Assembly (NCBI RefSeq): GCF_026723865.1
Contig: NZ_CP113529.1
Span: 1,178,001-1,242,000, forward strand
Origin: Mycobacterium sp. Aquia_216
GTDB lineage: Bacteria; Actinomycetota; Actinomycetes; Mycobacteriales; Mycobacteriaceae
Direction of reading: 5' to 3'
Length of the DNA stretch: 64,000 nt
Shown: positions 43,896 through 55,229 of the stretch, piece by piece
Position numbering within the stretch: position 1 is the stretch's first letter
How the letters are laid out: each line of letters begins with the position of its first letter
Made by a program: the position numbers and the translations under genes
Notes under the pieces: model-generated
What the model was told of the DNA's origin: nothing
Databases searched by the model: none
The model's input: the letters and a program-made list of their open reading frames with translations, nothing else

Positions 43896-44872
43896 CTCAC
43901 CCTTTTCTGCCGGAGCTGCGGGACCTTTTGGAGCGCCTGCATGTGGTGGCGCTCCCGATGCGCGTGCGGTTTCGCGGCATCACCACCCGCGAGGTCGCGC
44001 TGATCGAGGGCCCCGCGGGGTGGGGCGAATTCGGGGCCTTCATCGAATACGGGCCCGCGGAGGCGTCGGCGTGGCTGGCGTCGGGCATCGAGGGCGCCTA
44101 CCGGGAGCCGCCGCCGGTGCGCCGCGAGCGCATCCCGATCAACGCCACCGTGCCCGCCGTGCCCGCCGTCCAGGTGAGCGAGGTGCTGGCCCGTTTTCCC
44201 GGCGCCCGGACGGCCAAGGTGAAGGTCGCCGAACCTGGACAGGCGCTGACCGACGACATCGCCCGGGTCAATGCGGTGCGCGCACTGATTCCGACGGTGC
44301 GGGTGGACGCCAACGGCGGCTGGACCGTCGAACAGGCGGTGCAGGCCGCGGCCGTGCTGACCGCCTACGGCCCGCTGGAATACCTCGAACAGCCTTGCGC
44401 CACCGTCGACGAACTGGCCGAGCTGCGACGGCGGATCGACGTGCCGATCGCGGCCGACGAAAGCATCCGCAAGGCCGGCGACCCGTTGGCCGTGGTCCGC
44501 GCCGGCGCCGCCGACATCGCGGTGCTGAAAGTCGCTCCGCTGGGCGGGGTTTCGGCCCTGCTGAACATCGCCGCGCAAATCGACGTCCCGATCGTCGTCT
44601 CCAGCGCGCTCGACTCGGCGGTGGGCATCGCGGCCGGGCTGACCGCCGCGGCGGCGCTACCGGAACTGCGGCATGCCTGCGGGCTCGGCACCGGTGGACT
44701 GTTCCTCGAAGACGTGGTCGCCGGTGTGCCCGTCGACGGAGCTCTGGCCGTCGGGCCCGTCACGCCCGATCCCGCGCGGTTGCGGGAGCTGCAGGCACCG
44801 CCCGCGCGCCGGCAGTGGTGGATCGACCGGGTCAAGGCCTGCTATCCGTTCCTTGTACCGTCGTTCGAGTGA
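43892..44872 (+). CDS. menC: o-succinylbenzoate synthase
   Basis: The 326-residue enolase-superfamily enzyme dehydrates SHCHC to o-succinylbenzoate. The family residues are visible: Lys pair in AKVKVAE, Asp in RVDANGGW, Glu in EYLEQPC, Asp in IAADESIRK, and the base Lys in AVLKVAPLGG. GTG overlaps the upstream stop; its own stop overlaps the bpoC GTG. Length equals M. tuberculosis MenC. It receives SHCHC from MenD and a MenH function. Confidence 0.95.
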   Translation: MTHPFLPELRDLLERLHVVALPMRVRFRGITTREVALIEGPAGWGEFGAFIEYGPAEASAWLASGIEGAYREPPPVRRERIPINATVPAVPAVQVSEVLARFPGARTAKVKVAEPGQALTDDIARVNAVRALIPTVRVDANGGWTVEQAVQAAAVLTAYGPLEYLEQPCATVDELAELRRRIDVPIAADESIRKAGDPLAVVRAGAADIAVLKVAPLGGVSALLNIAAQIDVPIVVSSALDSAVGIAAGLTAAAALPELRHACGLGTGGLFLEDVVAGVPVDGALAVGPVTPDPARLRELQAPPARRQWWIDRVKACYPFLVPSFE

Positions 44873-45651
44873 TCAACCTGGCTTACGACGACCGCGGCAG
44901 CGGTGAGCCCGTGGTCTTCATCGCCGGCAGTGGCGGACCCGGGCGCACCTGGCTACCGCATCAGGTTCCGGCGTTTACGGCTGCGGGATATCGCGTCATC
45001 ACCTTCGACAATCGCGGCATCGGTGCCACGGAGAGCGCCGAAGGGTTCACCACGCAAACGATGGTCGACGACACCGCGGCCCTGATCGAATCCCTGGGCG
45101 CCGCCCCGGCGCGCATTGTCGGGGTGTCGATGGGCGCCTACATCGCGCAGGAACTCATGGTGGTGCGCCCCGAGCTGGTGCGGGCCGCGGTGCTGATGGC
45201 CACCCGCGGCCGCCTGGACCGAGCTCGACAGGGTTTTCACGACGGCGAGTCCCAGCTCTACGCGTCGAACACCGAGCTGCCGCCCGCGTACGAAGCGAAA
45301 GTGCGTGTGCTCGAAAACTTTTCGCGCAAGACGATCAACGACGACGTGCTCGTCGCCGACTGGATCACAATGTTTCGGACCTGGCCGGTCAAACGCACCC
45401 CCGGGCTGCGCACTCAGCTGAGTGTGTCGCCGCAGACCAACCGTCTCGCGGCGTATCGCGGCATTGCCACCCCGGTGCTGGTGATGGGCTTCGCCGACGA
45501 CGTGATCACGCCGCCCCACCTCGGGCGCGAGGTTGCCGACGCCTTGCCCAACGGCCGCTACGTGCAGATACCCGACGCCGGCCATCTCGGGTTCCTGGAG
45601 CGACCGGACGCGGTCAACAGCGTGGCGCTGAAGTTCTTCTCCGAGGTGTGA
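44869..45651 (+). CDS. bpoC: alpha/beta hydrolase BpoC, candidate MenH
   Basis: The 260-residue alpha/beta hydrolase has the oxyanion HGG-like FIAGSGGPG region, nucleophile elbow GVSMGAYIAQ and catalytic His in AGHLGFLE. M. tuberculosis Rv0554 was annotated as a peroxidase but lies between menC and menD. No separate menH appears in the window, so it is a plausible SHCHC synthase (removes pyruvate from SEPHCHC). Overlapping GTGA with menC and closeness to menD support this. Proof would require enzyme assay. Confidence 0.88.
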   Translation: MINLAYDDRGSGEPVVFIAGSGGPGRTWLPHQVPAFTAAGYRVITFDNRGIGATESAEGFTTQTMVDDTAALIESLGAAPARIVGVSMGAYIAQELMVVRPELVRAAVLMATRGRLDRARQGFHDGESQLYASNTELPPAYEAKVRVLENFSRKTINDDVLVADWITMFRTWPVKRTPGLRTQLSVSPQTNRLAAYRGIATPVLVMGFADDVITPPHLGREVADALPNGRYVQIPDAGHLGFLERPDAVNSVALKFFSEV

Positions 45652-45699
45652 GTTCTCCACGCTCGCCGCGCGGTGAGCGGGCTGTGACACCCTGTAAGG

Positions 45700-47349
45700 G
45701 TGAATCCTTCGACGACCCAGGCTCGCGTCGTCGTTGACGAGCTGATCCGCGGTGGCGTCCGCGACGTGGTGTTATGCCCCGGCTCGCGAAACGCCCCGCT
45801 GGCGTTCGCATTGCAGGACGCCGATCGGTCCGGCCGGATCCGGTTGCACGTACGCATCGACGAACGCACCGCCGGCTATCTGGCCATCGGCCTGGCGATC
45901 GCCGCCGGCGCGCCGGTGTGTATCGCGATGACCTCGGGCACCGCGGTGGCCAACCTCGGCCCGGCGGTCGTCGAGGCGAATTACGCACGGGTGCCGCTGA
46001 TCGTGCTGTCGGCCAATCGGCCCTACGAATTGCTGGGCACCGGGGCCAACCAGACCATGGAGCAGCTTGGCTACTTTGGCACCCAGGTGCGCGCCACCAT
46101 CAGCCTGGGTCTGGCCGAGGACGCGCCGGAGCGGCTGGACTCGCTGAACGCGACCTGGCGGTCGGCCACCTGCCGGGTACTGGCGGCTGCCACGGGTTCT
46201 CGCACCGCCAACGCCGGGCCCGTGCAGTTCGACATCCCGCTGCGCGAGCCCCTGGTGCCGGATCCGGCACCGCACAGCGCGGTGCTGCCGCAGGGCCGCC
46301 CCGCCGGCTTGCCGTGGACCTACATGCCGCCGGTCACCTTCGACCAGCCGCTGGACATCGACCTGACGCCCGACACCGTCGTCATCGCCGGCCACGGCGC
46401 CGGCGTGCAGCCCACCCTCGCGCAGCTGCCGACGGTCGCCGAACCGACCGCCCCGGCCGCGGCCAATCCGCTGCACCCGCTGGCGCTGAGCCTGTTGCGC
46501 CCGAAGCAGGTGATCATGCTCGGCCGCCCGACCCTGCATCGCCCGGTGTCGGCACTGCTGGCCGACCCCCAAGTGCCGGTGTACGCATTGACCACCGGAC
46601 CGCGCTGGCCGGACGTGTCGGGCAATTCGCAGGCAACCGGGACCCGGGCGGTCACGGCCGGGACGCCCAGTCAGGCGTGGCTGGATCGGTGCGCGGAGGT
46701 GAACCGGCACGCGGTCGCGGCGGTCCGGGACCAGCTTGCCGCGCACCCGTTGACCACCGGCCTGCACGTGGCCGCGGCCGTGGCGGATGCGCTGCGGTCG
46801 GGAGACCAGCTCGTGCTCGGGGCCTCCAACCCGGTCCGCGACGCCGCCCTGGTGGGCCTGTCCACCGACGGCATCCGGGTCCGGTCCAATCGCGGCGTCG
46901 CCGGCATCGACGGCACGGTGTCCACCGCGATCGGGGCGGCACTGGCCCACGAACGCAGCGGCGTCGGGGACAACCCGGCCCGCACCGTCGCGCTGATCGG
47001 CGACCTGACGTTCGTCCACGACAGCTCCGGGCTGCTGATCGGTCCCACCGAACCGACGCCGCGGGCCCTGACCATCGTGGTGTCCAACGACAATGGCGGC
47101 GGCATCTTCGAATTGCTCGAGCAGGGCGACCCGAGGTTCTCCGACGTGTCCGCGCGGATCTTCGGCACGCCGCACGATGTGGACGTCGGCGCATTGTGCC
47201 GCGCATATCATGTCGAAAGCCGCCAGATCGAGGTCGACGAGTTGGACGCGGTGCTCAACGAATCCGGCGCAGGCATGCGGGTGTTGGAGGTCAAGGCGGA
47301 CCGGTCCTCGCTGCGAGGGCTCCATGCCGCCATCAAGGCCGCGCTGTGA
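45700..47349 (+). CDS. menD: SEPHCHC synthase (menaquinone biosynthesis MenD)
   Basis: The 549-residue thiamine-diphosphate enzyme adds the succinyl semialdehyde of 2-oxoglutarate to isochorismate, starting menaquinone synthesis. [15 protein letters not shown] and [18 protein letters not shown] (with the ThDP-activating Glu) open the protein, and the ThDP-binding motif [13 protein letters not shown]...[10 protein letters not shown] lies near residue 430-470. The start is GTG with only a weak upstream ribosome site. Its stop overlaps the DUF3592 gene's GTG. It begins the menaquinone sequence, with menC upstream. Confidence 0.95.
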   Translation: MNPSTTQARVVVDELIRGGVRDVVLCPGSRNAPLAFALQDADRSGRIRLHVRIDERTAGYLAIGLAIAAGAPVCIAMTSGTAVANLGPAVVEANYARVPLIVLSANRPYELLGTGANQTMEQLGYFGTQVRATISLGLAEDAPERLDSLNATWRSATCRVLAAATGSRTANAGPVQFDIPLREPLVPDPAPHSAVLPQGRPAGLPWTYMPPVTFDQPLDIDLTPDTVVIAGHGAGVQPTLAQLPTVAEPTAPAAANPLHPLALSLLRPKQVIMLGRPTLHRPVSALLADPQVPVYALTTGPRWPDVSGNSQATGTRAVTAGTPSQAWLDRCAEVNRHAVAAVRDQLAAHPLTTGLHVAAAVADALRSGDQLVLGASNPVRDAALVGLSTDGIRVRSNRGVAGIDGTVSTAIGAALAHERSGVGDNPARTVALIGDLTFVHDSSGLLIGPTEPTPRALTIVVSNDNGGGIFELLEQGDPRFSDVSARIFGTPHDVDVGALCRAYHVESRQIEVDELDAVLNESGAGMRVLEVKADRSSLRGLHAAIKAAL

Positions 47350-47870
47350 AGTCGCTAAAAACATTGCTGCGCATTTTGATCCAAGGCCGAAACGATGAAC
47401 CGCCGACCACCCCGGCGCGAATTGCGCTGCGGCTGAGCCGGATCGCCGTGTTGATCATCGCTTGTCTGGTCACGCTGCAGTCGGTGCTGCTGGTGGCCGG
47501 CGCCTGGCGAAACGACCTTGCGATTCGGCACAACATGGGTGTCGCGCAGGCGGAGGTGCTCAGCGCGGGCCCGCGCCGGTCCACCATCGAATTCGTCACA
47601 CCCGAGCGAGTCACCTACCGACCCGAGCTCGGCGTGCTGTATCCGTCCGAATTAGCCACGGGTATGCGGATATACGTCGAATACAACAAAAATGACCCGA
47701 ACTTGGTACGGGTACAGCACCGCAACGCGGGGCTGGCGATAATCCCGGCGGGGTCGATCGCGGTCGTCAGCTGGCTGGTCGCGATGGTTGTGCTGGTAGG
47801 CCTGGCGCTGCTCGACAAGCGATTGGACCGCCGCGATGCGGCCGAAAATGTGGACAGCAAAGCTGCATAA
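47346..47870 (+). CDS. DUF3592 membrane protein (Rv0556-like)
   Basis: The 174-residue protein has two hydrophobic helices, near residues 30-50 ([21 protein letters not shown]) and 133-154, with an external loop [19 protein letters not shown] typical of DUF3592 (a beta-rich extracytoplasmic domain). The GTG overlaps the menD stop, so it is translated together with it. Its role beside the menaquinone genes is unknown. Confidence 0.85.
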   Translation: MKSLKTLLRILIQGRNDEPPTTPARIALRLSRIAVLIIACLVTLQSVLLVAGAWRNDLAIRHNMGVAQAEVLSAGPRRSTIEFVTPERVTYRPELGVLYPSELATGMRIYVEYNKNDPNLVRVQHRNAGLAIIPAGSIAVVSWLVAMVVLVGLALLDKRLDRRDAAENVDSKAA

Positions 47871-47947
47871 CGCGTTAAGCAGCAGATTTCGCGCCCCGTA
47901 TGCCCGTCCGCAACCTTATCGACAGGCAGTGCTGACACTATGGTCCT

Positions 47948-49108
47948 GTGCGCGTTGCGATCGTCGCAGAGTCTTTCCTGCCACATGTCAACGGTGTCAG
48001 TAATTCAGTAATTCGAGTGCTGGAGCATTTGCGTCGAACCGGCCACGAGGCACTCGTCGTTGCTCCCGACACCCCGCCCGGTGAACCGCCCGCCGAACGT
48101 ATTCACGACGGCATCCGGGTCCACCGGGTGTCGTCGCGGATGTTCCCGAAGGTCACCACGTTGCCGCTCGGCGTGCCCAGGCCTCGACTGCTGAAGGTGC
48201 TGCGCGGATTCCAGCCTGATGTGATGCATCTCGCGTCGCCCGCATTGCTGGGCTATGGCGGGGTGCTGGCCGCGCGCCACCTCGGGGTGCCGACGGTCGC
48301 CGTTTACCAGACCGACGTTCCGGGTTTCGCCGAGAGCTACGGAATCGGAATCACGACGCGGGCGGCGTGGGCGTGGTTCCGCCACCTGCACCGCCTGGCC
48401 GACCGCACTCTGGCGCCATCCACCGCGACGATGGAATCGCTTGTCGCGCATCGAATTCCGCGGGTCCACCACTGGGCTCGCGGCGTCGATATCATGGGGT
48501 ACGCGCCGTCGGCGCGCGACGAGGAGCTGCGGCGGCACTGGTCGCCGGACGGCAAACCGATCGTCGGTTTCGTTGGCCGGCTGGCGCCGGAGAAGCACGT
48601 GGAGCGCCTCGCCGGACTGGCGGCCGCAGGCGACGTGCAAGTCGTCATCGTCGGAGATGGTGTCGACCAACAAAAACTCCGATCAACAATGCCCACAGCG
48701 CGTTTCACCGGTGCCATGTACGGGGCCGACCTCGCCGCGGCGTATGCCAGCATGGACGTCTTCGTGCACACCGGCGAACACGAAACCTTTTGCCAGGTCG
48801 TGCAGGAAGCGCTGGCTTCCGGGTTGCCGGTGATCGCTCCCGACGCCGGCGGACCGCGTGACCTCGTCACCCCGTGGCGCACCGGATTGCTGCTGGGGGT
48901 CGACGAATTCGAGCAGCGACTACCCGACGCGGTGAGCCACCTGTTGCAAGAACGCGCTCGCTACTCGCAAGCCGCCCGCAAGAGCGTGCTCGCCCGCACC
49001 TGGCCCGCCATTTGTGAGGAGTTGCTCGGCCACTACACCGCCGTGCAATCCCCTATCGCCAGAGCGCGGGCCCGCATCTCGCAACGGCGCTACGCGCAAG
49101 GCGAGTGA
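47948..49108 (+). CDS. mgtA: alpha-mannosyltransferase MgtA (GT4)
   Basis: The 386-residue GT4 enzyme uses GDP-mannose. [20 protein letters not shown] is the acceptor domain start; [15 protein letters not shown] and [26 protein letters not shown] (with the ExxxxxxxE motif) are donor-site features. M. tuberculosis Rv0557 (first called pimB) mannosylates the glucuronosyl diacylglycerol lipid that anchors a lipomannan-like glycan. The GTG is preceded by TATGGT, a possible -10 only 3 nt away, so the message may be nearly leaderless (speculative). It is a separate step from Rv0556 (78 bp gap). Confidence 0.9.
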   Translation: MRVAIVAESFLPHVNGVSNSVIRVLEHLRRTGHEALVVAPDTPPGEPPAERIHDGIRVHRVSSRMFPKVTTLPLGVPRPRLLKVLRGFQPDVMHLASPALLGYGGVLAARHLGVPTVAVYQTDVPGFAESYGIGITTRAAWAWFRHLHRLADRTLAPSTATMESLVAHRIPRVHHWARGVDIMGYAPSARDEELRRHWSPDGKPIVGFVGRLAPEKHVERLAGLAAAGDVQVVIVGDGVDQQKLRSTMPTARFTGAMYGADLAAAYASMDVFVHTGEHETFCQVVQEALASGLPVIAPDAGGPRDLVTPWRTGLLLGVDEFEQRLPDAVSHLLQERARYSQAARKSVLARTWPAICEELLGHYTAVQSPIARARARISQRRYAQGE

Positions 49109-49118
49109 CGATTCGACG

Positions 49119-49943
49119 CTAGCCCTGTGCCAATTCGGCGACCGGCTGCCACTGCTCCCACGTCCGTAACCGGTTCTCGTAGTCGGCTTTTGCGGTCTGC
49201 AGCGGCGAAGCACCGAAGAACACCCGCAGCGGCGGCTCCTCGGCGTCTACGACTTTCAGCAGCGCGGCGGCCGATGCTTCCGGGTTGCCCGCAGCAGCCC
49301 AGCGCCGGCTGCGTTCGGCGTGAACGGTGGCGCGCAGCTCGTCGTAGGCGGGTAGCGGCTCGGCGGTCTTCGCCGACGGGCCGGACCAGTCGGTGGCGAA
49401 GCTGGCCGGCTCGATCAGCGTGACGTGCACACCGAACGGCGCGACCTCCTGGGCCAGCGACTGCGAGAAGCCCTCCAGCGCCCACTTGGACGCGTGATAG
49501 ATGCCGACGAGGGGAAACGCGGTGATGCCCCCGATCGACGACACCTGGATGATGTGGCCGCTGCGCTGCTCGCGCAGGTACGGCAACGCAGCCTGGGTGA
49601 CCCACAGGGCCCCAAACACATTCGTCTCGATCTGATCGCGTGCGTCCTGCTCGGATAGTTCCTCGACAAACCCGAACTGGCCGTAGCCGGCGTTGTTCAC
49701 CACGATGTCCAGCCGTCCGAAGTGGTCATGGGCCTGCTTGACCGCTGCGAAATCCGCGTCGCGGTCGGTGACGTCGAGCCGGATGGGCAATAACGCGTCG
49801 CCATACTTGGCGACCAAGTCGTCCAGCGATGCGGTGTTGCGCGCGGTGGCGGCGACCTTGTCGCCCCGCTCCAGGGCGGCGATCGCCCACTCCCGTCCGA
49901 AGCCACGTGATGTACCGGTGATAAACCAAACTTTTTCGCTCAC
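49119..49943 (-). CDS. short-chain dehydrogenase/reductase
   Basis: The 274-residue classical SDR has [14 protein letters not shown] for NAD(P), [14 protein letters not shown], Ser in IQVSSIGG and the catalytic YHASK. It should oxidise or reduce an unknown alcohol or ketone. It lies on the minus strand between mgtA (convergent, 10 nt gap) and menG (divergent, about 70 bp). I do not know an M. tuberculosis gene at this position, so it looks like an accessory insertion. Confidence 0.85.
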   Translation of the reverse strand: MSEKVWFITGTSRGFGREWAIAALERGDKVAATARNTASLDDLVAKYGDALLPIRLDVTDRDADFAAVKQAHDHFGRLDIVVNNAGYGQFGFVEELSEQDARDQIETNVFGALWVTQAALPYLREQRSGHIIQVSSIGGITAFPLVGIYHASKWALEGFSQSLAQEVAPFGVHVTLIEPASFATDWSGPSAKTAEPLPAYDELRATVHAERSRRWAAAGNPEASAAALLKVVDAEEPPLRVFFGASPLQTAKADYENRLRTWEQWQPVAELAQG

Positions 49944-50014
49944 GCCGTTGTGTAACGCATTCGTCGGCGCACCATTCCCGAACCGGTGAGATTGGGCCGG
50001 GTAGCGTCATCGTC

Positions 50015-50707
50015 GTGAGTCGAGCGGCCCTGGACAAGGATCCCCGTGAGGTCGCGTCGATGTTCGACGGCGTCGCCCGTCGCTACGACCTGACCAACAC
50101 CGTGCTGTCACTAGGCCAGGACCGGTATTGGCGGCGGGCCACTCGCTCGGCGCTGCGCATCGGAGTCGGCCACAAGGTGCTCGACCTCGCGGCGGGTACC
50201 GCGGTGTCCACGGTGGAGCTGGAGAAATCCGGGGCCTGGTGTGTGGCGGCCGATTTCTCGGTCGGGATGCTCGCAGCCGGCGGTGCGCGCAAGGTGCCGA
50301 AGGTCGCCGGGGATGCCACCAAGCTGCCGTTCGCCGACGGCGTATTCGACGCCGTCACAATCAGTTTCGGGTTGCGCAATGTGGCCGACCCGCGGGCGGG
50401 ACTGCGGGAAATGGCCCGTGTCACCCGGCCCGGCGGTCGGCTGGTGGTGTGTGAATTCTCCACGCCCACCAACGCGTTGTTCGCCACCGTCTACAAGGAA
50501 TATCTGATGCGGACGCTGCCGCGGGTGGCCCGGGCGGTGTCCAGCAATCCCGATGCCTACGTGTATCTCGCGGAGTCGATCAGGGCGTGGCCCGATCAGG
50601 CCGCATTGGCGGAGCAGATGACGCAAGCGGGATGGTCGGGCGTGCGGTGGCGCAATCTGACCGGCGGAATCGTGGCCCTACATGCGGGGCATAAGCCCCT
50701 GCGCTGA
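50015..50707 (+). CDS. menG: demethylmenaquinone methyltransferase
   Basis: The 230-residue SAM-dependent enzyme methylates demethylmenaquinone, the final ring step. SAM motif I is [16 protein letters not shown], followed by [23 protein letters not shown] and the C-terminal motif [14 protein letters not shown], typical of UbiE/MenG. M. tuberculosis databases call it ubiE or menH. GTG start at 50015. Its stop and the stop of the convergent DUF732 gene abut directly. Confidence 0.95.
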   Translation: MSRAALDKDPREVASMFDGVARRYDLTNTVLSLGQDRYWRRATRSALRIGVGHKVLDLAAGTAVSTVELEKSGAWCVAADFSVGMLAAGGARKVPKVAGDATKLPFADGVFDAVTISFGLRNVADPRAGLREMARVTRPGGRLVVCEFSTPTNALFATVYKEYLMRTLPRVARAVSSNPDAYVYLAESIRAWPDQAALAEQMTQAGWSGVRWRNLTGGIVALHAGHKPLR

Positions 50708-51118
50708 CTAGTTGGGGTGGTTGCCGGCCGCCTGGACCACGCCCACCTGGTCCGGGCAGTAGTGGTCGACGGCCGCACCGAGGAACTGGAACGCCTGGCC
50801 CTGGCTGGTGCCCCGCGGCAGGTTGTGCTGGATGAAGTTGGCGGACTGGTACGCGTCGTGGTCCACGCCCCTGCCCAGCCGATCGCAGGTGATCTTGCCC
50901 AGCCACGCGAGCTGGTCCTGCGGCTGGTAGATGCCGAAGCCGTTGACGGTTTGCTTGAACGGGGCGTCGTAGTCGCTGGGTGGCGACGGAGTCCGCAGCG
51001 GCGTCGGCGCCGGCGGCGGCAGCGGCGGCGTCGTCGGGTCGGCCAGTGCCGGCGCGCCCAGCGTGATGGTGGCGGCCGCCGCCACGGCGACGCCTGCAAG
51101 CAGCTTGGTACCCCTCAT
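50708..51118 (-). CDS. exported DUF732 protein (Rv0559c-like)
   Basis: The 136-residue protein has a signal peptide (MRGTKLLAGVAVAAAATI, cleavage near PALA-DP), a Pro-rich linker (TTPPLPPPAPTPL) and a DUF732 domain with Cys pair: KITCDRLGRG and DHYCPDQVG, likely disulfide-bonded. M. tuberculosis Rv0559c is secreted and near the salicylate-induced Rv0560c. ATG 51118 gives a proper signal; a start 36 nt earlier only adds basic residues. It lies just downstream of the Rv0560c-like gene, possibly co-transcribed (about 42 nt gap). Confidence 0.85.
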   Translation of the reverse strand: MRGTKLLAGVAVAAAATITLGAPALADPTTPPLPPPAPTPLRTPSPPSDYDAPFKQTVNGFGIYQPQDQLAWLGKITCDRLGRGVDHDAYQSANFIQHNLPRGTSQGQAFQFLGAAVDHYCPDQVGVVQAAGNHPN

Positions 51119-51160
51119 TAGCCGGACTATACACCGCGATAACGACTCGCTCACGGCCGA

Positions 51161-51898
<738 letters not shown>

Positions 51899-51919
51899 TT
51901 ACCGGGTAGAAAAGTTGGT

Positions 51920-53155
51920 TTAGCTGAACGGTGTTCGGCGATCGACGAGCCGGGAGAATCGCCCGCCGCCGCGCCACGCTCGCGCTACCCAGTCGGCATC
52001 CTCGTCGGCGACCAGATTGGCCATCACCCGCACCGCGATGGTCATCAGCGTGCTGGACCGCATCGCGATGGGCCCCGTCGCGGGCAGGAACCGCTGGAAG
52101 GTCAGCAATAGCGCCAGCCTGCGCGCGACCGAGAAGCCGCGGCCGTAGTGGTCGGCCAACAGCGACGGCCACACCTTGGACACGTCGCCTAAGTCCAGCA
52201 GCTCGGCGGCCAGCCGTCCCGTCTCCAGTCCGTAGTCGATGCCCTCGCCGTTCAACGGGTTCACGCAGGCCGCCGCGTCGCCGATCAGCATCCAGTTCGG
52301 CCCGGCCACACCGGAAACCGCTCCGCCCATCGGCAGTAGCGCCGACGAGATTGCCCGCGGCTCACCGCTAAAGCCCCACTCGTCGCGGCGCAGGTCGGTG
52401 TAGTAGGAGATCAGCGGTCGCAGCGACAGGTCGGCCGGCCGTTTCGACGTCGACAATGCGCCGACGCCGATGTTCACCTCACCGTTGCCCAGCGGGAAGA
52501 TCCAGCCATAGCCGGGCAACACGGCGCCGTCGGGGGACCGGAGCTCCAGATGCGATGTCAGCCAGGGGTCCTCGCTGCGCGGGGTGGTCAGGTACCCGCG
52601 GGCCGCGACGCCGTACACCGTCTCTTGATGCCAGCGCCGGCCGAGCTTGCGGCCCAGCGGGGAGCGGGCCCCGTCGGCGACGATCAGCCGGCGGCAACTC
52701 ACCTCGGTACCGTCGGCCAACAGCACCGAGGTCACCCGCGTCGATGAGTCATGGTGCACACCAACGGCTTTGATGCCAAGCATCATGCGCGCCCCGGACT
52801 CTTCGGCGACTTTGCGGATCCGGTCGTCCAGCTCTAGGCGGGCCACCGCGCTACCGGTCGACGGGAACGACGGGCCGGGCCAATCCACTTCCACCTCGCT
52901 GCCGAACCCGCTCATCCGCAAGCCCCGATGCCGGATGCGGGTGTCCAGCCAGTCGCCCAGGCCCAGCCGCTCCAATTCGGCGACCGCGCGCGGTGTCAAC
53001 CCGTCGCCGCAGGGCTTGTCGCGCGGAAAGCTGGCCGAGTCGACCACGAGTACGTCGCGGCCCGCGCGAGCGGCCCAGGCGGCAGCCGCCGAGCCGGCAG
53101 GTCCGGCACCCACGACCACCACTTCGGCTCCGGAGGCCTTCGTGTCCACGCTCAC
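51920..53155 (-). CDS. menJ: menaquinone beta-isoprene reductase (geranylgeranyl reductase family)
   Basis: The 411-residue FAD protein has the Rossmann motif VVVVGAGPAGSAAAAWA, the FPRDKPCGDGLTPRAV segment and the flavin-binding WMLIGDAAACVNPLNGEGIDYGLE. The M. tuberculosis orthologue Rv0561c (MenJ) saturates one isoprene unit of menaquinone-9. Two GTG starts 6 nt apart (53155 and 53149) are possible; neither has a strong ribosome site. It is divergent from the polyprenyl synthase gene with a very short gap, so both parts of quinone tail chemistry are adjacent. Confidence 0.93.
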   Translation of the reverse strand: MSVDTKASGAEVVVVGAGPAGSAAAAWAARAGRDVLVVDSASFPRDKPCGDGLTPRAVAELERLGLGDWLDTRIRHRGLRMSGFGSEVEVDWPGPSFPSTGSAVARLELDDRIRKVAEESGARMMLGIKAVGVHHDSSTRVTSVLLADGTEVSCRRLIVADGARSPLGRKLGRRWHQETVYGVAARGYLTTPRSEDPWLTSHLELRSPDGAVLPGYGWIFPLGNGEVNIGVGALSTSKRPADLSLRPLISYYTDLRRDEWGFSGEPRAISSALLPMGGAVSGVAGPNWMLIGDAAACVNPLNGEGIDYGLETGRLAAELLDLGDVSKVWPSLLADHYGRGFSVARRLALLLTFQRFLPATGPIAMRSSTLMTIAVRVMANLVADEDADWVARAWRGGGRFSRLVDRRTPFS

Positions 53156-53200
53156 CAGTATGTTGGTCGCGTGAGTACTCCGGCGAATATGGCTGGTCGG

Positions 53201-54208
53201 GTGAAGGCTCCCGCGACGGTGGTGGCGGGTATTGATTTTGGCGACGCCGCGTTCGCCACGACGGTGCGAGACGGCGTCGCGAAGATCGAGCAGCTCATGG
53301 ATGTCGAGCTGCGCAGTGCCGACGAGATCATGACCGATTCGCTGACGCATCTGTTCAAGGCCGGCGGGAAGCGGTTCCGGCCGTTGTTCACCGTGCTATC
53401 AGCGCAGATCGGGCCGAACCCGGATGCGCCGGAGGTGACGATCGCCGGCGCGGTCATCGAGCTGGTGCACCTGGCCACGCTCTACCACGACGACGTGATG
53501 GACGAGGCCGAGGTCCGCCGCGGTGCTCAGACCGCCAATGTGCGCTGGAGCAACAACGTCGCGATCCTGGCCGGCGACTACCTCTTTGCGACGGCGTCGC
53601 GGTTGGTGTCGCGGCTGGGGCCCGACGCGGTGCGGCTCATCGCCGAAACATTCGCTCAGCTGGTGACCGGGCAGATGCGCGAAACCCGTGGTGTCGTGGA
53701 AGGCAAGGATCCGATCGAGCATTACCTGAAGGTGGTGTACGAGAAGACGGCCTGTCTGATCGCCGCGGCCGGTCAGTTCGGCGCGATGTTCTCCGGAGCC
53801 GACGACGAACAGGTCGCCCGGCTGAGCCGGCTCGGCGGCATCGTGGGCACCGCGTTTCAGATCTCCGACGACATCATCGACATCGACAGCGACTCGCACG
53901 AATCGGGAAAGCTGCCCGGCACCGATATCCGCGAAGGCGTGCACACCCTGCCGATGGTCTACGCGCTGCAGCAACCCGGGCCCGACGGCGATCGCCTGCG
54001 CGAGTTGCTGGCCGGGCCCGTCGAGGACGACGCCGCGGTGGCCGAGGCGCTGACGCTCTTGCGGGCGTCGCCGGGGATGGCCCAGGCCAAGGAATTTCTG
54101 GCGCAGTACGCCGCTAAAGCCCGCCAAGAGCTGGGATTTTTGCCCGACGTCGCCGGCCGGCGGGCGCTGGAGACGTTGGTCGACTACACGATCAGCCGGC
54201 ACGGCTAG
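53201..54208 (+). CDS. grcC1: polyprenyl diphosphate synthase GrcC1
   Basis: The 335-residue trans-prenyltransferase has the first Asp-rich motif LYHDDVMDEAEVRRG and the second SDDIIDIDSD. KRFRPLFTVL and TGQMRETRG are also family features. It makes a long polyprenyl chain, probably for menaquinone tail synthesis. GTG 53201 gives the same length as the M. tuberculosis protein; in-frame starts at 53189 (ATG) and 53171 (GTG) would add 4 or 10 residues. It is divergent from menJ. Confidence 0.9.
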   Translation: MKAPATVVAGIDFGDAAFATTVRDGVAKIEQLMDVELRSADEIMTDSLTHLFKAGGKRFRPLFTVLSAQIGPNPDAPEVTIAGAVIELVHLATLYHDDVMDEAEVRRGAQTANVRWSNNVAILAGDYLFATASRLVSRLGPDAVRLIAETFAQLVTGQMRETRGVVEGKDPIEHYLKVVYEKTACLIAAAGQFGAMFSGADDEQVARLSRLGGIVGTAFQISDDIIDIDSDSHESGKLPGTDIREGVHTLPMVYALQQPGPDGDRLRELLAGPVEDDAAVAEALTLLRASPGMAQAKEFLAQYAAKARQELGFLPDVAGRRALETLVDYTISRHG

Positions 54209-54301
54209 CGGGTCGTGGAACCCGGACGGTCATCCGGTGCGTTCAATTGACAGCAGTCAAGCGATGAACGAGTTCCCCCGGTCTTTTCAAGGAGGACGGC
54301 G

Positions 54302-55162
54302 ATGACCTGGCATCCGCATGCCAACCGGCTAAAGACCTTCCTGCTGTTGGCCGGTATGTCCACGATGATCGTGTTCGTGGGCTCGCTGTTCGGCAGGACG
54401 GCGATGTTTTTGGCGTTGATGTTCGCCATCGGCATGAACGTCTACACGTACTACAACAGCGACAAGCTGGCATTGCGCGCGATGCATGCCCAGCCGGTTT
54501 CCGAACTCCAGGCGCCGGTGATCTACCGGATCGTGCGCGAGCTGGCCACCGCCGCACACCAGCCGATGCCCAGGCTGTACATCAGCGACACCAACGCGCC
54601 CAACGCGTTCGCCACCGGACGCAACCCGCGCAACGCCGCGGTCTGCTGCACCACCGGCATTCTGGACATTCTCAACGAACGTGAGCTGCGCGCCGTGCTG
54701 GGCCACGAGCTGTCGCACGTGTACAACCGCGACATCCTGATTTCATGTGTGGCCGGCGCGCTGGCGGGTGTGATCACCGCCCTGGCCAATATGGCCCTGT
54801 GGGCCGGCATGTTCGGCGGCAACCGCGATGGCGAGAATCCCTTTGCGCTGCTGCTGGTTTCGCTACTGGGCCCGGTCGCGGCGACCGTCGTGAAGCTGGC
54901 CGTGTCACGGTCGCGGGAATACCAGGCCGACGAGTCGGGCGCGTTGTTGACCGGCGACCCGCTGGCCTTGGCGTCGGCCCTGCGCAAGATTTCCGCCGGC
55001 GTGCAGGCGGCCCCGTTGCCGCCCGAGCCGCAGTTCGCCAGCCAGGCGCACCTGATGATTGCCAACCCGTTCCGTGCGGGTGAGCGCATCGGGTCGATGT
55101 TCTCTACGCATCCGCCGATCGAAGACCGCATCCGCCGCCTGGAAGCGATGGCGCGGGGCTGA
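54302..55162 (+). CDS. htpX: membrane-bound zinc metalloprotease HtpX
   Basis: The 286-residue protein matches the M. tuberculosis length. The zinc motif HELSH (residues 135-139) lies in [13 protein letters not shown], and the third ligand Glu is in [11 protein letters not shown]. Hydrophobic helices are near residues 12-48 (two) and in the middle ([18 protein letters not shown]). HtpX degrades misfolded membrane proteins. GGAGGACGGCG precedes the ATG. It follows grcC1 by about 93 nt and precedes the exported MsrB. Confidence 0.93.
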   Translation: MTWHPHANRLKTFLLLAGMSTMIVFVGSLFGRTAMFLALMFAIGMNVYTYYNSDKLALRAMHAQPVSELQAPVIYRIVRELATAAHQPMPRLYISDTNAPNAFATGRNPRNAAVCCTTGILDILNERELRAVLGHELSHVYNRDILISCVAGALAGVITALANMALWAGMFGGNRDGENPFALLLVSLLGPVAATVVKLAVSRSREYQADESGALLTGDPLALASALRKISAGVQAAPLPPEPQFASQAHLMIANPFRAGERIGSMFSTHPPIEDRIRRLEAMARG

Positions 55163-55229
55163 CGCGGCCGCTATCGCTCGCGTGATCGAGCTCGGTCGAC
55201 CCGCCGCGCGATCGGCCTATGCTGGCAAG

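Noticed and set aside
45772..47364. 530-codon minus-strand frame opposite menD
   Set aside because: Product is Arg/Gln/Gly-rich without domains; menD on the plus strand has all thiamine-enzyme motifs.
52928..53200. Upstream extension of the GrcC1 reading frame
   Set aside because: It overlaps menJ and reads as its shadow; the GTG at 53201 gives a length matching the known protein.
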